From Bacteroidota bacterium (GTDB lineage Bacteria; Bacteroidota; Bacteroidia; Bacteroidales; GCA-2748055), in contig JAHEEC010000014.1 of assembly GCA_024640885.1 (NCBI GenBank), positions 1 through 38,737 of the forward strand: a stretch of 38,737 bases of DNA, in the 5' to 3' direction. The position numbers and the translations under genes are program-made. Positions within the stretch are counted from its first letter, which is position 1; every line of letters starts with the position of its first letter. Below the pieces are notes generated by a model. The model was not told the origin of the DNA and did no database searches. It worked only from the letters and a program-made list of their open reading frames with translations. This document shows positions 6,985-18,074 of this stretch, piece by piece.

Positions 6985-9900
6985 ATGTCAATGCCAAATA
7001 AAAATCAAGACCGAATTAGTTTTGCTTCCATTAAAAATCAACTGGAATATCCTGATTTTCTGGAAGTGCAATTGAAATCATTTCATGATTTCTTTCAACT
7101 GGAAACCACCCCTGAGAACAGAAAAGTCGAAGGATTGTACCAGGTTTTCCAGGAGAACTTCCCGATTACCGACACAAGAAACAATTTTGTACTGGAGTTT
7201 ATCGATTATACCATCGATCCGCCAAGGTATTCCATTGATGAGTGTATCGAGCGGGGGCTTACTTTCAGTGTTCCGCTGAAGGCCAAGTTAAAACTCTACT
7301 GTACAGATCCTGAACACGAGGATTTTGATACGGTGATCCAGGATGTCTACCTTGGAACCGTTCCCTACATGACCGACAGGGGCGTATTCATTATCAACGG
7401 GGCTGAAAGGGTCGTGGTATCGCAGTTGCACCGCTCACCGGGGGTTTTCTTTGGACAGAGTGTCCATGCAAACGGCACCAAGCTCTATTCGGCCAGGATC
7501 ATCCCGTTTAAAGGTTCGTGGATCGAGTTTGCAACAGACATCAACAATGTGATGTATGCATACATCGACCGCAAGAAAAAATTACCCGTCACCACCCTGC
7601 TCAGGGCCATCGGGTATGAAAGTGATAAGGATGTGCTTGAGATCTTCGGGCTCGCCGACGAGATCAAGGTATCCAAAACAGGTCTTAAAAAACTGGTAGG
7701 CCGTAAACTGGCTGCCCGGGTGCTGAAGAGCTGGATCGAAGACTTTGTGGATGAAGATACAGGGGAGGTGGTTTCCATTGAACGCAACGAGGTGATCATT
7801 GACCGGGAGACCGTCCTTGAAAATGAGCACATCGACGAGATTATCGATTCGGGGACCAAGACCATCCTGCTCCATAAGGATACGGCCAATATCTCTGACT
7901 TTGCGATCATCTACAACACACTTCAGAAGGATCCGTGTAACTCGGAGAAGGAAGCTGTCATGCACATCTACAGGCAGCTGCGGAACGCCGAACCACCGGA
8001 TGAACCCACTGCAAGGGACGTGATCGATAAACTTTTCTTTTCGGATAAAAGGTATGACCTGGGTGAAGTGGGACGTTACAGGCTCAACAAGAAGCTGGGC
8101 CTGGAGACCGACATGACCAACAGGGTGCTTACCAGGGAGGATATCATTCAGATCATTAAATACCTCATTGAGCTGATCAACTCCAAAACCGACGTGGACG
8201 ACATTGACCACCTGAGCAACAGGCGGGTACGGACTGTGGGTGAACAACTCATGAACCAGTTCAGCGTAGGGCTTGCACGGATGGCAAGAACCATTCGCGA
8301 ACGAATGAATGTTCGTGATAATGAAGTATTTACACCCACTGACCTGATCAACTCCAAGACCCTCTCTTCGGTGATCAATTCATTCTTCGGAACCAACCAG
8401 CTGTCACAGTTCATGGACCAGACCAATCCCCTGGCCGAAATGACCCACAAGCGCCGTATGTCGGCACTGGGTCCCGGAGGACTTTCAAGGGAGAGGGCAG
8501 GTTTCGAGGTGCGTGACGTGCATTATACCCATTATGGGAGGTTATGTCCCATTGAGACCCCGGAAGGACCCAACATCGGGCTCATCTCATCCCTTTGTGT
8601 GTTTGCCCGGATCAGCGAACTTGGATTTATCGAGACCCCTTACCGGAAAACGGAAGGTGGAAAAGTGGAACTCTCCAACAAGGGTGTGGTATACCTGAGC
8701 GCCGAGGAGGAAGAGGGACAGTTGATTGCCCAGGCCAATGCGCCTTTGAATGATGATGGTTCCTTTGTGAATCCCAAGGTGAAGGCCAGGTATGAAGCCG
8801 ACTACCCGCTGGCAGAGAAAAACGATGTGGTCCTCATGGACGTGGCGCCCAACCAGATCGCTTCCATCGCGGCTTCGCTCATCCCGTTCCTGGAGCATGA
8901 TGATGCCAACAGGGCCCTGATGGGATCGAACATGATGCGCCAGGCCGTTCCGCTGATCTATCCCGAGGCACCCGTAGTGGGGACCGGGATCGAGCTGAAT
9001 GTGGTGCGCGATTCCAGGTTGCAGGTCAGGGCAGAGGAGGATGGCGTGGTTGAGTTTGTGGATGCCAATGAAATTGTGGTCAGGTACGAACGCAGTGAAG
9101 ATGAACGGTTTGTCAGGTTCGATGATGACGTGAAGCGGTACAAGCTTCCCAAATTCAGAAAGACCAACCAGAATACATGTGTGAACCTGAACCCCATTGT
9201 CCGCAAGGGACAGAAACTCAAGAAAGGGGATATTCTCACACAGGGCTATGCCACCCAGCAGGGTGAACTGGCCCTGGGAAGGAACCTGATGGTGGCTTTC
9301 ATGCCATGGAAAGGATATAACTTTGAGGATGCCATTGTGGTTTCCGAAAGACTTGTAAGGGAAGATGTATTCACCTCCATCCATGTAGATGAATATCTGC
9401 TGGAGGTAAGGGATACAAAGCGTGGACTGGAGGAACTGACCTCTGATATCCCGAATGTGAGCGAAGAGGCCACCAAGAACCTGGATGAGAACGGTCTCAT
9501 CAGGATCGGAGCCGAAGTAACACCCGGAGATATCCTCATTGGAAAGATCACCCCCAAGGGCGAGTCAGATCCCTCCCCGGAGGAGAAGCTCCTGAGGGCG
9601 ATTTTCGGGGACAAGGCCGGTGATGTGAAGGATGCCTCACTGAAAGCAGGCCCCTCTCTCTACGGGGTTGTGATCGATAAGAAACTCTTCTCCCGGACCG
9701 TCAAGGAAAGGAAATCCAGGCCTGCCACCAAGCAGATCCTGGAGAAGATCGAGGAAGAATACAGCCGGAACATTACCGAACTTAAGGGTCAGCTCATCGA
9801 CAAGCTCTTTGAACTTGTCAATGGAAAGACTTCGCAGGGTGTGAAGGATTTCCTGAACGTGGACGTGATCCCCAAGGGGACCAAGTTTACCCAGAAGCAA

Positions 9901-10800
9901 CTTCAGGACCTGGATTATGCCAATGTGAATCCAACCAAATGGACCACCGACAAGCATAAGAACGACCTGATCAGGGACCTTCTCCATAACTACGTGATCA
10001 AGTTCAAGGAGGTTGACAGCCTTTATAAAAGGAAAAAGCACAGCATTACCAGTGGGGATGAGTTGCCGACCGGCATTATTCAGCTGGCCAAAGTGTATGT
10101 AGCCAAGAAGCGGAAGATCACCGTGGGTGACAAGATGGCAGGACGGCACGGGAACAAGGGTATTGTGGCCAAGATCGTCCGTTCGGAAGATATGCCGTTC
10201 CTCGAGGACGGAACTCCCGTGGACATCGTGCTGAATCCCCTTGGTGTTCCTTCAAGGATGAACCTGGGTCAGATCTACGAGACTGTGCTGGGATGGGCCG
10301 GGATTAAACTGGATATGAAGTTCGCCACTCCCATCTTTGACGGTGCCAAGATCGAACAGATCAATGAGCTTACAGATAAGGCAGGTGTTCCAAGGTATGG
10401 AAAGACCCACCTCTATGACGGCGGTACCGGCGAGCGATTCGACCAGCCTGCCACTGTGGGTGTGATCTACATGCTGAAGCTTGGTCACATGGTTGAAGAT
10501 AAGATGCATGCCAGGAGCATAGGTCCCTACTCCCTGATCACCCAGCAACCCCTGGGTGGTAAGGCTCAGTTCGGGGGACAGCGTTTTGGTGAAATGGAGG
10601 TATGGGCCCTGGAAGCTTTTGGGGCTGCCAATATCCTTCAGGAGATCCTGACCGTGAAGTCAGACGACGTGATCGGACGGGCCAAGGCCTATGAAGCCAT
10701 CGTAAAGGGTGAGCCCATGCCAACTCCCGGAATCCCTGAATCGCTGAACGTGCTGTTGCACGAACTGCGCGGACTGGGATTGAGTGTGAACCTGGTTTAA
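6985..10800 (+). CDS. rpoB: DNA-directed RNA polymerase subunit beta
   Basis: This 1271-residue beta subunit has the length usual for Bacteroidota. The rifampicin region ([18 protein letters not shown], then SALGPGGL) carries the drug-sensitive residues: D in FMDQ, H in THKRR, S in SALG. The catalytic-site [10 protein letters not shown] motif and the C-terminal beta clamp region ([21 protein letters not shown]) are intact. It forms the RNA polymerase core with the beta' subunit encoded next. The start ATG at 6985 is followed by a second ATG at 6991; both are plausible. It lies downstream of the attenuator. Confidence 0.99.
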   Translation: MSMPNKNQDRISFASIKNQLEYPDFLEVQLKSFHDFFQLETTPENRKVEGLYQVFQENFPITDTRNNFVLEFIDYTIDPPRYSIDECIERGLTFSVPLKAKLKLYCTDPEHEDFDTVIQDVYLGTVPYMTDRGVFIINGAERVVVSQLHRSPGVFFGQSVHANGTKLYSARIIPFKGSWIEFATDINNVMYAYIDRKKKLPVTTLLRAIGYESDKDVLEIFGLADEIKVSKTGLKKLVGRKLAARVLKSWIEDFVDEDTGEVVSIERNEVIIDRETVLENEHIDEIIDSGTKTILLHKDTANISDFAIIYNTLQKDPCNSEKEAVMHIYRQLRNAEPPDEPTARDVIDKLFFSDKRYDLGEVGRYRLNKKLGLETDMTNRVLTREDIIQIIKYLIELINSKTDVDDIDHLSNRRVRTVGEQLMNQFSVGLARMARTIRERMNVRDNEVFTPTDLINSKTLSSVINSFFGTNQLSQFMDQTNPLAEMTHKRRMSALGPGGLSRERAGFEVRDVHYTHYGRLCPIETPEGPNIGLISSLCVFARISELGFIETPYRKTEGGKVELSNKGVVYLSAEEEEGQLIAQANAPLNDDGSFVNPKVKARYEADYPLAEKNDVVLMDVAPNQIASIAASLIPFLEHDDANRALMGSNMMRQAVPLIYPEAPVVGTGIELNVVRDSRLQVRAEEDGVVEFVDANEIVVRYERSEDERFVRFDDDVKRYKLPKFRKTNQNTCVNLNPIVRKGQKLKKGDILTQGYATQQGELALGRNLMVAFMPWKGYNFEDAIVVSERLVREDVFTSIHVDEYLLEVRDTKRGLEELTSDIPNVSEEATKNLDENGLIRIGAEVTPGDILIGKITPKGESDPSPEEKLLRAIFGDKAGDVKDASLKAGPSLYGVVIDKKLFSRTVKERKSRPATKQILEKIEEEYSRNITELKGQLIDKLFELVNGKTSQGVKDFLNVDVIPKGTKFTQKQLQDLDYANVNPTKWTTDKHKNDLIRDLLHNYVIKFKEVDSLYKRKKHSITSGDELPTGIIQLAKVYVAKKRKITVGDKMAGRHGNKGIVAKIVRSEDMPFLEDGTPVDIVLNPLGVPSRMNLGQIYETVLGWAGIKLDMKFATPIFDGAKIEQINELTDKAGVPRYGKTHLYDGGTGERFDQPATVGVIYMLKLGHMVEDKMHARSIGPYSLITQQPLGGKAQFGGQRFGEMEVWALEAFGAANILQEILTVKSDDVIGRAKAYEAIVKGEPMPTPGIPESLNVLLHELRGLGLSVNLV

Positions 10801-10864
10801 TCTTGCTTTTACAGGTTTCGGCCTGGTTATTCAGAGTATTAGAAACGATAAAATAGACGCATCT

Positions 10865-13800
10865 ATGTCATTCAGGAAAGACACCAAAATAAAGAGCAGC
10901 AGTTTCACCAAAATTTCCATTGGACTGGCCTCACCCGAGGAGATCCTTGAACGTTCAAGCGGAGAGGTCCTGAAACCCGAAACCATCAACTACCGGACCT
11001 ACAAGCCGGAGCGGGATGGCCTTTTTTGTGAAAGGATTTTCGGACCGGTGAAGGATTACGAGTGTCATTGCGGCAAATACAAACGGATCAGGTACAAAGG
11101 TATCGTCTGTGACCGCTGCGGTGTGGAAGTTACGGAGAAAAAAGTGCGCCGTGAGCGCATGGGCCACATCTCACTGGTGGTGCCTGTGGCACACATCTGG
11201 TATTTCCGCTCACTGCCCAATAAGATAGGGTATTTGCTGGGACTTCCCACCAAAAAGCTGGATTCCATCATCTATTATGAAAGGTATGTGGTGATCAACC
11301 CGGGCATCAAACAGGCCGACGGGGTGAATTACCTCGATTTCCTTACCGAGGATGAGTACCTGGATATCCTGGCCACACTGCCCAAGGAGAATCAGGTGCT
11401 GGAGGATGACCATCCGGATAAATTCATTGCCGGGATGGGAGCCGAAGGCCTGCATCAATTGCTCTCCAGGCTCAACCTGGATGAACTCTCCTATTCACTG
11501 CGCCATAAAGCGGGGACAGAGACTTCCCAGCAGCGGAAGAATGAAGCGCTGAAAAGGTTGCAGGTTGTGGAGGCATTTCGTGCATCCACCGGCGTGAACC
11601 GACCCGAATGGATGATCGTGAAGGTGGTCCCCGTGATCCCCCCGGAATTAAGGCCGCTGGTCCCCCTTGATGGAGGCCGCTTTGCCACTTCGGACCTGAA
11701 CGACCTTTACCGCAGGGTGATCATCCGGAACAACCGGTTGAAGCGCCTGATCGAGATCAAGGCACCTGAAGTGATTCTCCGCAATGAGAAGAGGATGCTG
11801 CAGGAAGCTGTGGATTCACTGTTTGACAATTCAAGGAAGGCCAACGCGGTGAAAACCGACGCCAACCGCCCCCTTAAATCACTTTCCGACAGTCTGAAAG
11901 GGAAACAGGGCCGGTTCCGCCAGAACCTCCTGGGTAAAAGGGTGGATTATTCGGCCCGTTCCGTGATCGTGGTGGGTCCTGAGCTGCAGCTGCACGAGTG
12001 CGGACTGCCCAAGGACATGGCTGCAGAGCTTTACAAACCCTTTATTATCAGGAAGCTGATCGAGCGCGGGATCGTCAAGACCGTGAAATCGGCCAAGAAG
12101 ATCGTGGATCGCAAGGACCCGGTGGTCTGGGATATCCTGGAAAATGTATTGAAAGGACACCCTGTGTTGCTGAACCGTGCACCTACGCTGCACAGGCTCG
12201 GTATACAGGCCTTTCAGCCCAAACTGATCGAAGGCAAGGCCATCCAGTTGCACCCGCTGGTATGTACTGCCTTTAACGCTGACTTTGACGGTGACCAGAT
12301 GGCGGTGCATCTTCCCCTTGGAAATGCAGCCGTACTGGAAGCCCAGATCCTCATGCTGGCATCACACAACATCCTGAATCCTGCCAACGGTGCGCCTATC
12401 GCGGTGCCATCCCAGGACATGGTGCTGGGCCTTTACTACATCACAAAGGCAAAACGCAGCACGAAGGAGGAGATTGTGAAGGGAGAAGGGATGCAATTCT
12501 ACTCCCCCGAGGAGGTGACCATAGCTTACAATGAGGGCAAAGTGAACCTGCATGCCATCATCAAGGTGAGGATCCCAAAACTGGGTAGCGAGAATGGAGA
12601 GACAGAGATGATTGAGACCACTGTGGGACGGGTCCTCTTCAATAAATTTGTGCCCCTGGAGATCGGGTTCATCAACGAGTTGCTGACCAAGAAGTCGCTC
12701 AGGGACATCATCGGGCGCGTGCTCAAAGTTACCGGCACCGCCAAGACGGCCAAGTTCCTGGATGATATAAAGAGCCTGGGTTATGGAGCAGCATTCAGGG
12801 GAGGCCTCTCCTTTAACCTGGATGATGTGATTATTCCGGCAGAAAAGGAGACTTTCGTGGTGGATGGATATTCACAGGTGGACGAAGTGGTGGGCAGCTA
12901 CAACATGGGTGTGATCACCAACAATGAACGATATAATCAGATCATTGACATCTGGACACATACCAATGCCCGCCTGACAAAGACACTCATGGACCAGTTG
13001 AGTTCTGATAAGCAGGGTTTCAACCCCGTATATATGATGCTCGATTCAGGGGCCCGGGGATCCAAGGAGCAGATCCGCCAGCTCTCAGGCATGCGTGGTC
13101 TGATGGCCAAGCCCCAGAAATCGGGTTCCACAGGTTCTGAGATCATTGAGAACCCTATTCTCTCCAACTTCAAGGAGGGGCTCTCAGTATTGGAATACTT
13201 CATATCCACCCACGGTGCCCGTAAGGGTCTGGCTGATACGGCACTGAAGACTGCCGATGCCGGATACCTGACGCGCCGGCTTGTGGACGTGTCACAGGAT
13301 GTGATCATCCAGGAGCCAGATTGCGGTACACTTCGCGGGTTGGTGGCATCGGCCATTAAGAAAAGCGAAGAGGTGGTGGAGACCCTGTATGAAAGGATAC
13401 TCGGACGAACCACAGTACACGATGTATACCATCCCCTTACCGGGGAGATGATCGTCGAATCGGGTGATGAGATCACCGAGGAGATCGCTTCGGTGATCGA
13501 GGATTCGCCCATCGAACAGGTGGAGATCCGTTCGGTGCTCACCTGTGAGTCGAAAAAGGGTGTCTGTGCCAAGTGCTACGGACGAAATCTTGCCACCGGT
13601 AAGATGGTGCAGATGGGTGAGGCCACTGGTGTGATTGCGGCCCAGTCCATCGGTGAACCTGGTACACAGCTTACGCTGAGGACCTTCCACGTCGGGGGTA
13701 CCGCTTCCAACATCACATCGGAATCCAATGTGATTTCAAAATATGATGGTGTGGCAGAGATCGAAGAGCTGCGTACGGTGACCTCCACCGACCCGGATAC

Positions 13801-15187
13801 GGGCAATAAGCTGGAGATCGTGATCGGACGGCTGGCCGAATTAAGGGTTGTGGACGAGAATACGGGCATTGCCCTGACCACACATACCATTCCCTATGGT
13901 TCCAAACTCTATATCAAGGAAGGTGCAAAGGTGAAGAAAGGAGACCTGATCTGTGAGTGGGATCCTTATAATGCATTGATTATTAGTGAAGTTGCCGGGA
14001 AGGTAAGTTTTGATAATGTGATTGAAGGGATCACCTTCCGTGAAGAGTCGGACGAACAGACCGGGTTTAAGGAGAAAGTGATCGTGGAGAGCAGGGACCG
14101 TACCAAGAACCCGCTGATCAAGATCCTGGATAACAAGGGGGAGCTCGTAAGGAACTATAACCTTCCTGTGGGTGCCCACATTGCCGTCAGTGAAGGAGAT
14201 AAGGTGAACGCCGGACAGATCCTGGTGAAGATCCCCAGGGCTGTGGGTAAATCCGGTGACATCACCGGAGGATTGCCTCGGGTAACCGAACTATTTGAAG
14301 CACGGAACCCATCCAACCCGGCGGTGGTTTCTGAAATTGACGGGGAGGTTGAGTTTGGAAAGATCAAACGCGGAAACCGCGAGATCATCATCACTTCCAA
14401 AGCGGGAGAGGTGAAGAAATACCTGGTACCGCTCTCCAAGCAGATCCTGGTGCAGGAGAACGATTATGTGCGGGCCGGTGTGCCCCTGTCGGACGGGGCC
14501 ATTACCCCGGCTGATATCCTCGCCATTAAGGGACCCACAAAGGTTCAGGAGTATATTGTCAATGAAGTCCAGGAGGTATACCGGATGCAGGGTGTGAAGA
14601 TCAACGACAAACACTTTGAGATCATTGTGCGTCAAATGATGCGCAAGGTGGAGATCGTCGATCCGGGCGATACCAAGTTCCTGGAGAAGCAGGTGGTTGA
14701 CAAGTGGGAGTTCCATAACGAGAACGACTGGATCTATGGAAAAAAGGTGGTGGTTGAACCGGGAGATGCCCAGGATTACAAACCCGGCCAGATCATTACA
14801 GCCAGGAAGCTTAGGGATGATAATTCGGTGCTCAGGCGCAAGGATATGAAACTGATCGAAGCCAGGGAGGCGATCCCTGCTACCTCTTCGCAGGTGTTGC
14901 AGGGGATCACCAAGGCCGCCCTCCAGACCAACAGCTTCATCTCTGCAGCCTCCTTCCAGGAGACCACGAAGGTTCTGAACGAGGCCGCCATATTTGGCAA
15001 GGTTGATCTGCTGGACGGACTGAAGGAGAATGTGATCGTAGGCCACCAGATCCCCGCAGGTACAGGCAACAGGGTCTATCTTAACCTGGTTGTAGGTTCC
15101 CGCGAGGAGTATGAGAGGCTTACCGCCGGACATGCCCGCCTGGAAACTTCCGATGAGGAGGAGTTTGTCGAACCCGCCAAGGATTAA
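10865..15187 (+). CDS. rpoC: DNA-directed RNA polymerase subunit beta'
   Basis: This 1440-residue beta' subunit has the N-terminal zinc site at C67, C69, C82 and C85. The active-site NADFDGD runs from N471 to D477, with the three Mg-binding aspartates D473, D475 and D477. The second zinc site includes C894, C901 and C904. It is 64 nt downstream of rpoB, in the same operon. No frameshift or unusual truncation is seen. Confidence 0.99.
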   Translation: MSFRKDTKIKSSSFTKISIGLASPEEILERSSGEVLKPETINYRTYKPERDGLFCERIFGPVKDYECHCGKYKRIRYKGIVCDRCGVEVTEKKVRRERMGHISLVVPVAHIWYFRSLPNKIGYLLGLPTKKLDSIIYYERYVVINPGIKQADGVNYLDFLTEDEYLDILATLPKENQVLEDDHPDKFIAGMGAEGLHQLLSRLNLDELSYSLRHKAGTETSQQRKNEALKRLQVVEAFRASTGVNRPEWMIVKVVPVIPPELRPLVPLDGGRFATSDLNDLYRRVIIRNNRLKRLIEIKAPEVILRNEKRMLQEAVDSLFDNSRKANAVKTDANRPLKSLSDSLKGKQGRFRQNLLGKRVDYSARSVIVVGPELQLHECGLPKDMAAELYKPFIIRKLIERGIVKTVKSAKKIVDRKDPVVWDILENVLKGHPVLLNRAPTLHRLGIQAFQPKLIEGKAIQLHPLVCTAFNADFDGDQMAVHLPLGNAAVLEAQILMLASHNILNPANGAPIAVPSQDMVLGLYYITKAKRSTKEEIVKGEGMQFYSPEEVTIAYNEGKVNLHAIIKVRIPKLGSENGETEMIETTVGRVLFNKFVPLEIGFINELLTKKSLRDIIGRVLKVTGTAKTAKFLDDIKSLGYGAAFRGGLSFNLDDVIIPAEKETFVVDGYSQVDEVVGSYNMGVITNNERYNQIIDIWTHTNARLTKTLMDQLSSDKQGFNPVYMMLDSGARGSKEQIRQLSGMRGLMAKPQKSGSTGSEIIENPILSNFKEGLSVLEYFISTHGARKGLADTALKTADAGYLTRRLVDVSQDVIIQEPDCGTLRGLVASAIKKSEEVVETLYERILGRTTVHDVYHPLTGEMIVESGDEITEEIASVIEDSPIEQVEIRSVLTCESKKGVCAKCYGRNLATGKMVQMGEATGVIAAQSIGEPGTQLTLRTFHVGGTASNITSESNVISKYDGVAEIEELRTVTSTDPDTGNKLEIVIGRLAELRVVDENTGIALTTHTIPYGSKLYIKEGAKVKKGDLICEWDPYNALIISEVAGKVSFDNVIEGITFREESDEQTGFKEKVIVESRDRTKNPLIKILDNKGELVRNYNLPVGAHIAVSEGDKVNAGQILVKIPRAVGKSGDITGGLPRVTELFEARNPSNPAVVSEIDGEVEFGKIKRGNREIIITSKAGEVKKYLVPLSKQILVQENDYVRAGVPLSDGAITPADILAIKGPTKVQEYIVNEVQEVYRMQGVKINDKHFEIIVRQMMRKVEIVDPGDTKFLEKQVVDKWEFHNENDWIYGKKVVVEPGDAQDYKPGQIITARKLRDDNSVLRRKDMKLIEAREAIPATSSQVLQGITKAALQTNSFISAASFQETTKVLNEAAIFGKVDLLDGLKENVIVGHQIPAGTGNRVYLNLVVGSREEYERLTAGHARLETSDEEEFVEPAKD

Positions 15188-15197
15188 TTTGTAACAT

Positions 15198-15518
15198 ATG
15201 GATGAAAAAGCCAAGAAGAACCAGATCAACATTGAGTTGAAGGAGGAAGTGGCCCAGGGCACCTACTCCAACCTGGCGATCATCACCCATTCATCGTCGG
15301 AGTTTGTGCTCGACTTTATCAGGGTGATGCCCGGAATTCCAAAAGCTGAGGTAAAATCCAGGGTGATTCTCACCCCGGAACATGCAAAACGCCTGCTGCA
15401 CGCGCTCACGGATAACATTGAAAAATTCGAGAAGATGCACGGGCCCATCAAGCATATTGAACCCACCAGCGGACCTGTAATCCCCATGAATTTCGGGGGA
15501 CCCACGGGACAGGCTTAG
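15198..15518 (+). CDS. DUF3467 family protein
   Basis: This 106-residue soluble protein with no signal or membrane segment carries the DUF3467 pattern (GTYSNLAIITHSSSEFVLDF, then the SRVILTPEHAKRLLHAL helix). Its function is unknown. In Bacteroidota this family typically follows rpoC, and here it lies only 10 nt after it, inside the RNA polymerase operon and before the operon terminator. Constant linkage suggests a role in transcription or stoichiometric expression with polymerase, but that is inference from position only. Confidence 0.85.
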   Translation: MDEKAKKNQINIELKEEVAQGTYSNLAIITHSSSEFVLDFIRVMPGIPKAEVKSRVILTPEHAKRLLHALTDNIEKFEKMHGPIKHIEPTSGPVIPMNFGGPTGQA

Positions 15519-15540
15519 GATTCTTCAGTCCATACAATCG

Positions 15541-15581
15541 CAAAGGCCATGCAGCACTTACCGCTGCATGGCTTTTTTTTT
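15541..15581 (+). terminator. Strong intrinsic terminator of rpoBC operon
   Basis: GCCATGCAGC (15546-15555) pairs perfectly with GCTGCATGGC (15563-15572) around a 7-nt loop. An upstream AAAG and nine downstream T residues (15573-15581) extend it. It ends the long secE-to-DUF3467 transcription block. Confidence 0.95.
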
Positions 15582-15645
15582 GGATCCCCCTCCTGCCGGG
15601 AATGACCAGGCCTGGTAGGCGGGAAGTTATGCCATTAAATTATTG

Positions 15646-15676
15646 CTTGGGCTTTGGGAACATTTCCCTAACTTTA
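15646..15676 (+). promoter_or_regulatory. Promoter for sugar-oxidoreductase cassette
   Basis: CTTG (15646-15649), a 19-nt spacer and TAACTTTA (15669-15676) match 7 of 8 positions of the TAnnTTTG box. The start would be near 15683, giving a leader of about 14 nt before the ATG at 15697. Confidence 0.55.
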
Positions 15677-15696
15677 TTGGACCCACAACCTATACC

Positions 15697-17094
15697 ATGA
15701 AACAACAACAGACCAGGAGAAAATTCATCAAACAATCGGCCCTTTCCACCGCGGGGATTGCCACAGGGATCAATGCTATGGGAGTGCCTTTGGGTGAGCT
15801 CCACCCTGCCGCCTCAGATGTGATCAGGATGGGCTTTATCGGAGTTGGGAACAGGGGGTCCCAATTATTGGACCTGTTTCTACAGAATCCTGATTGCAGG
15901 ATTGTTGCACTTTGTGACGTGTATGAGCCTTATCTACAACGGAGAAGGGACCAGGTTGAACCTAGATACCTGAATGACCTGGGCAACCAGGTTCCTGCAA
16001 TGGGTGAGAAATTTCCAAAACCGCCCAGGATCTACGGGGATTACAGGAAATTGCTTGAAGATAAGGAGGTAGATGCAGTCTGCATCGCCACTCCTGACCA
16101 CTGGCATGCCCTGCAAACAGTTCATGCAATCCAGGCAGGTAAAGATGTGTATGTGGAAAAACCACTGACTGCCACAATTTATGAAGGCAGAAAGATGGTA
16201 GAGACGCAACAATCAAGCAATCAGGTGGTTGGAGTGGGCCTTAACCGCAGGGGATCAGCAGTTTATCAGAAACTTGCAGGTGAGATTCCTTCCGGAAAAA
16301 TCGGAAAAGTGACTGTAGGCAGCGCCTTCCGGATCAACAATATGTTTCCCGACGGGATCGGCAGGATGGGTCCGGAGGAACCCCCGAAAGGCCTGGACTG
16401 GGATATGTGGCTGGGACCAAGAGCCTTCAGACCTTACCAGTACAATATCTCTCCATACAAATTCCGTTGGTGGAGCAATTATTCTTCCCAGATGGGAAAT
16501 TGGGGTGTGCATTACATGGATGTGATCCGGTGGTTGCTGGGAGAGACAGCGCCGGTCACCATCAGTGCCCTCGGTGGGAAATATGCGCTTGACCATGATG
16601 GGGATATTCCTGATACAATGCAGGTCACCTATGAATTTGCCTCCGGGTCCATTGTTTTATTCTCTATATATGAAGCGAGCAGCGGAGGCATGTTTCCCTG
16701 GGGGGAAGTGGAGTTGCGCGGTACCAAAGGGACCCTTCATGCCAGTGAATCGGGGTACAGGATTACCCCGACCACAAAAGGGCAGTTCCAGGGGTGGGAG
16801 GAGATGCTGGATCAGGAAGTATATGATGCCAGAGATCAGTTGCTCGGAGACGGGAGCAGTGAAAACAGTACCGCCAGCCTGGTCCGTGACTTTCTTAATT
16901 GTGTAAAATCCCGGAACTCCCCCCTGTGTACCCTGGAGGATGGTCACAGGTCCACATCTTTCGCCCACCTGGCTAACATTGCGCTGTCCACCGGGGAGCA
17001 GCTTCGGTGGGATCCTGTCCGTGAGCGGTTTGCCAACAGTGAAAAGGCCAATGAATTGCTGCATTATGACTATCGCAAACCGTGGAAATTTTAA
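15697..17094 (+). CDS. Gfo/Idh/MocA-family oxidoreductase with Tat signal
   Basis: This 465-residue protein opens with a twin-arginine leader (TRRKFIKQ at 6-13, then a small-residue hydrophobic stretch), so it is probably exported folded with its cofactor. A Rossmann nucleotide-binding fold follows (GFIGVGNRG, 47-54) and the family catalytic EKP at 154-156 with K155. The C-terminal alpha/beta domain has the HYMD motif (272-275) that usually supplies active-site residues. The family oxidises, reduces or epimerises sugars and polyols with NAD(P). I chose the ATG at 15697 because the upstream GTG frame overlaps the promoter and would bury the Tat motif. It leads a three-gene cassette. Its exact substrate is unknown. 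Confidence 0.9.
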   Translation: MKQQQTRRKFIKQSALSTAGIATGINAMGVPLGELHPAASDVIRMGFIGVGNRGSQLLDLFLQNPDCRIVALCDVYEPYLQRRRDQVEPRYLNDLGNQVPAMGEKFPKPPRIYGDYRKLLEDKEVDAVCIATPDHWHALQTVHAIQAGKDVYVEKPLTATIYEGRKMVETQQSSNQVVGVGLNRRGSAVYQKLAGEIPSGKIGKVTVGSAFRINNMFPDGIGRMGPEEPPKGLDWDMWLGPRAFRPYQYNISPYKFRWWSNYSSQMGNWGVHYMDVIRWLLGETAPVTISALGGKYALDHDGDIPDTMQVTYEFASGSIVLFSIYEASSGGMFPWGEVELRGTKGTLHASESGYRITPTTKGQFQGWEEMLDQEVYDARDQLLGDGSSENSTASLVRDFLNCVKSRNSPLCTLEDGHRSTSFAHLANIALSTGEQLRWDPVRERFANSEKANELLHYDYRKPWKF

Positions 17095-17098
17095 ATGA

Positions 17099-18058
17099 AT
17101 GATCATGAGCTATCACCGGAGGACTTTTATAAAGCATGTCACTACGGCGGCGGCCCTGGTTCCCTTCAGGGGTTTTTTGAGTGCAGGGGATCCGGTGCCG
17201 GTTAAGGAAAGATTTCCGATCCGCTTTTTCTCAAAACCACTGGACGGCTATGAGCCATTGTTCATGGTCGAAACCCTTGCGATGGCAGGTATTGAAGGGC
17301 TTGATGTGACGGTGAGACCGGGGGGGAGGATCGAGCCAGAACGGGTGGCAGATGACCTCCCCGAGGTGGTGGGTATTGGAAACAGGTTCAGCATCCGCAC
17401 GGCTATGATGGTCACCGCCATCACCGGAGTGGAGGATCCATATGCACGGGAGGTGCTTGCCGTGGCCTCAAATCAGGGGATCTCCCATTACCGCATGGGT
17501 TATATGGACTACGATTATCAGCTGGGGATCTGGGAGACCCTAGCTTCAATAAAAGAGAGGTTCGCCAGGCTGGCTGTGCTAAACCAGGAATTGGGAATCC
17601 AGGCTGGATACCAGAATCATGCCGGGACAAGGGTCGGGGCCCCTGCCTGGGATATCTGGGAACTCATCAGGGAGCTTCCACCGGAATGGATGAGCAACCA
17701 GTTTGACGTGCGTCATGCTGCTGTGGAAGGAGCTTCCGCCTGGACCCTTTCAATGAGACTGTTGAGCAATCATATTGGTTCCCTGGCAATCAAAGACTAT
17801 AACTGGGAAGTGTTGCAGGGTAAGTTGCGGGATACCTATGTGCCCCTTGGAGAGGGATTGGTTGACTTCGATCAATATTTCAGATTACTCGGGGAATTAA
17901 AAATTGAAGCCCCCATTACGTTACACATTGAATATCCTTTGCTTGAAAAGGAGGAGGAAGGGTTAACCCTGCTGCAGAAACAGCGAATCATGGTGCCGAA
18001 AATTAGAAAAGACCTGGACTTTATTCGGTCATACCTGGCTAAATATCAATTGGTGTAG
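17099..18058 (+). CDS. TIM-barrel sugar phosphate isomerase/epimerase-like protein with Tat signal
   Basis: This 319-residue protein starts 4 nt after the oxidoreductase. It has a twin-arginine leader (HRRTFIKH, 6-13), with ATG choices at 17099 and 17105. The body resembles the xylose isomerase-like/AP-endonuclease-2 TIM-barrel family. Candidate metal or acid-base positions are QNHAG near 178-182, NQFDVRHA near 201-208, IKDYNW near 229-234 and HIEYP near 279-283. Such proteins isomerise or epimerise sugars. The leader indicates periplasmic action together with the preceding oxidoreductase. The specific reaction is not determined. Confidence 0.82.
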   Translation: MIMSYHRRTFIKHVTTAAALVPFRGFLSAGDPVPVKERFPIRFFSKPLDGYEPLFMVETLAMAGIEGLDVTVRPGGRIEPERVADDLPEVVGIGNRFSIRTAMMVTAITGVEDPYAREVLAVASNQGISHYRMGYMDYDYQLGIWETLASIKERFARLAVLNQELGIQAGYQNHAGTRVGAPAWDIWELIRELPPEWMSNQFDVRHAAVEGASAWTLSMRLLSNHIGSLAIKDYNWEVLQGKLRDTYVPLGEGLVDFDQYFRLLGELKIEAPITLHIEYPLLEKEEEGLTLLQKQRIMVPKIRKDLDFIRSYLAKYQLV

Positions 18059-18074
18059 TGCACACATCGCAGTG

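Noticed and set aside
14291-15262. Long minus-strand frame opposite the end of rpoC
   Set aside because: Fully overlaps the conserved beta' subunit and DUF3467 start; low-complexity shadow composition with no recognisable domain.
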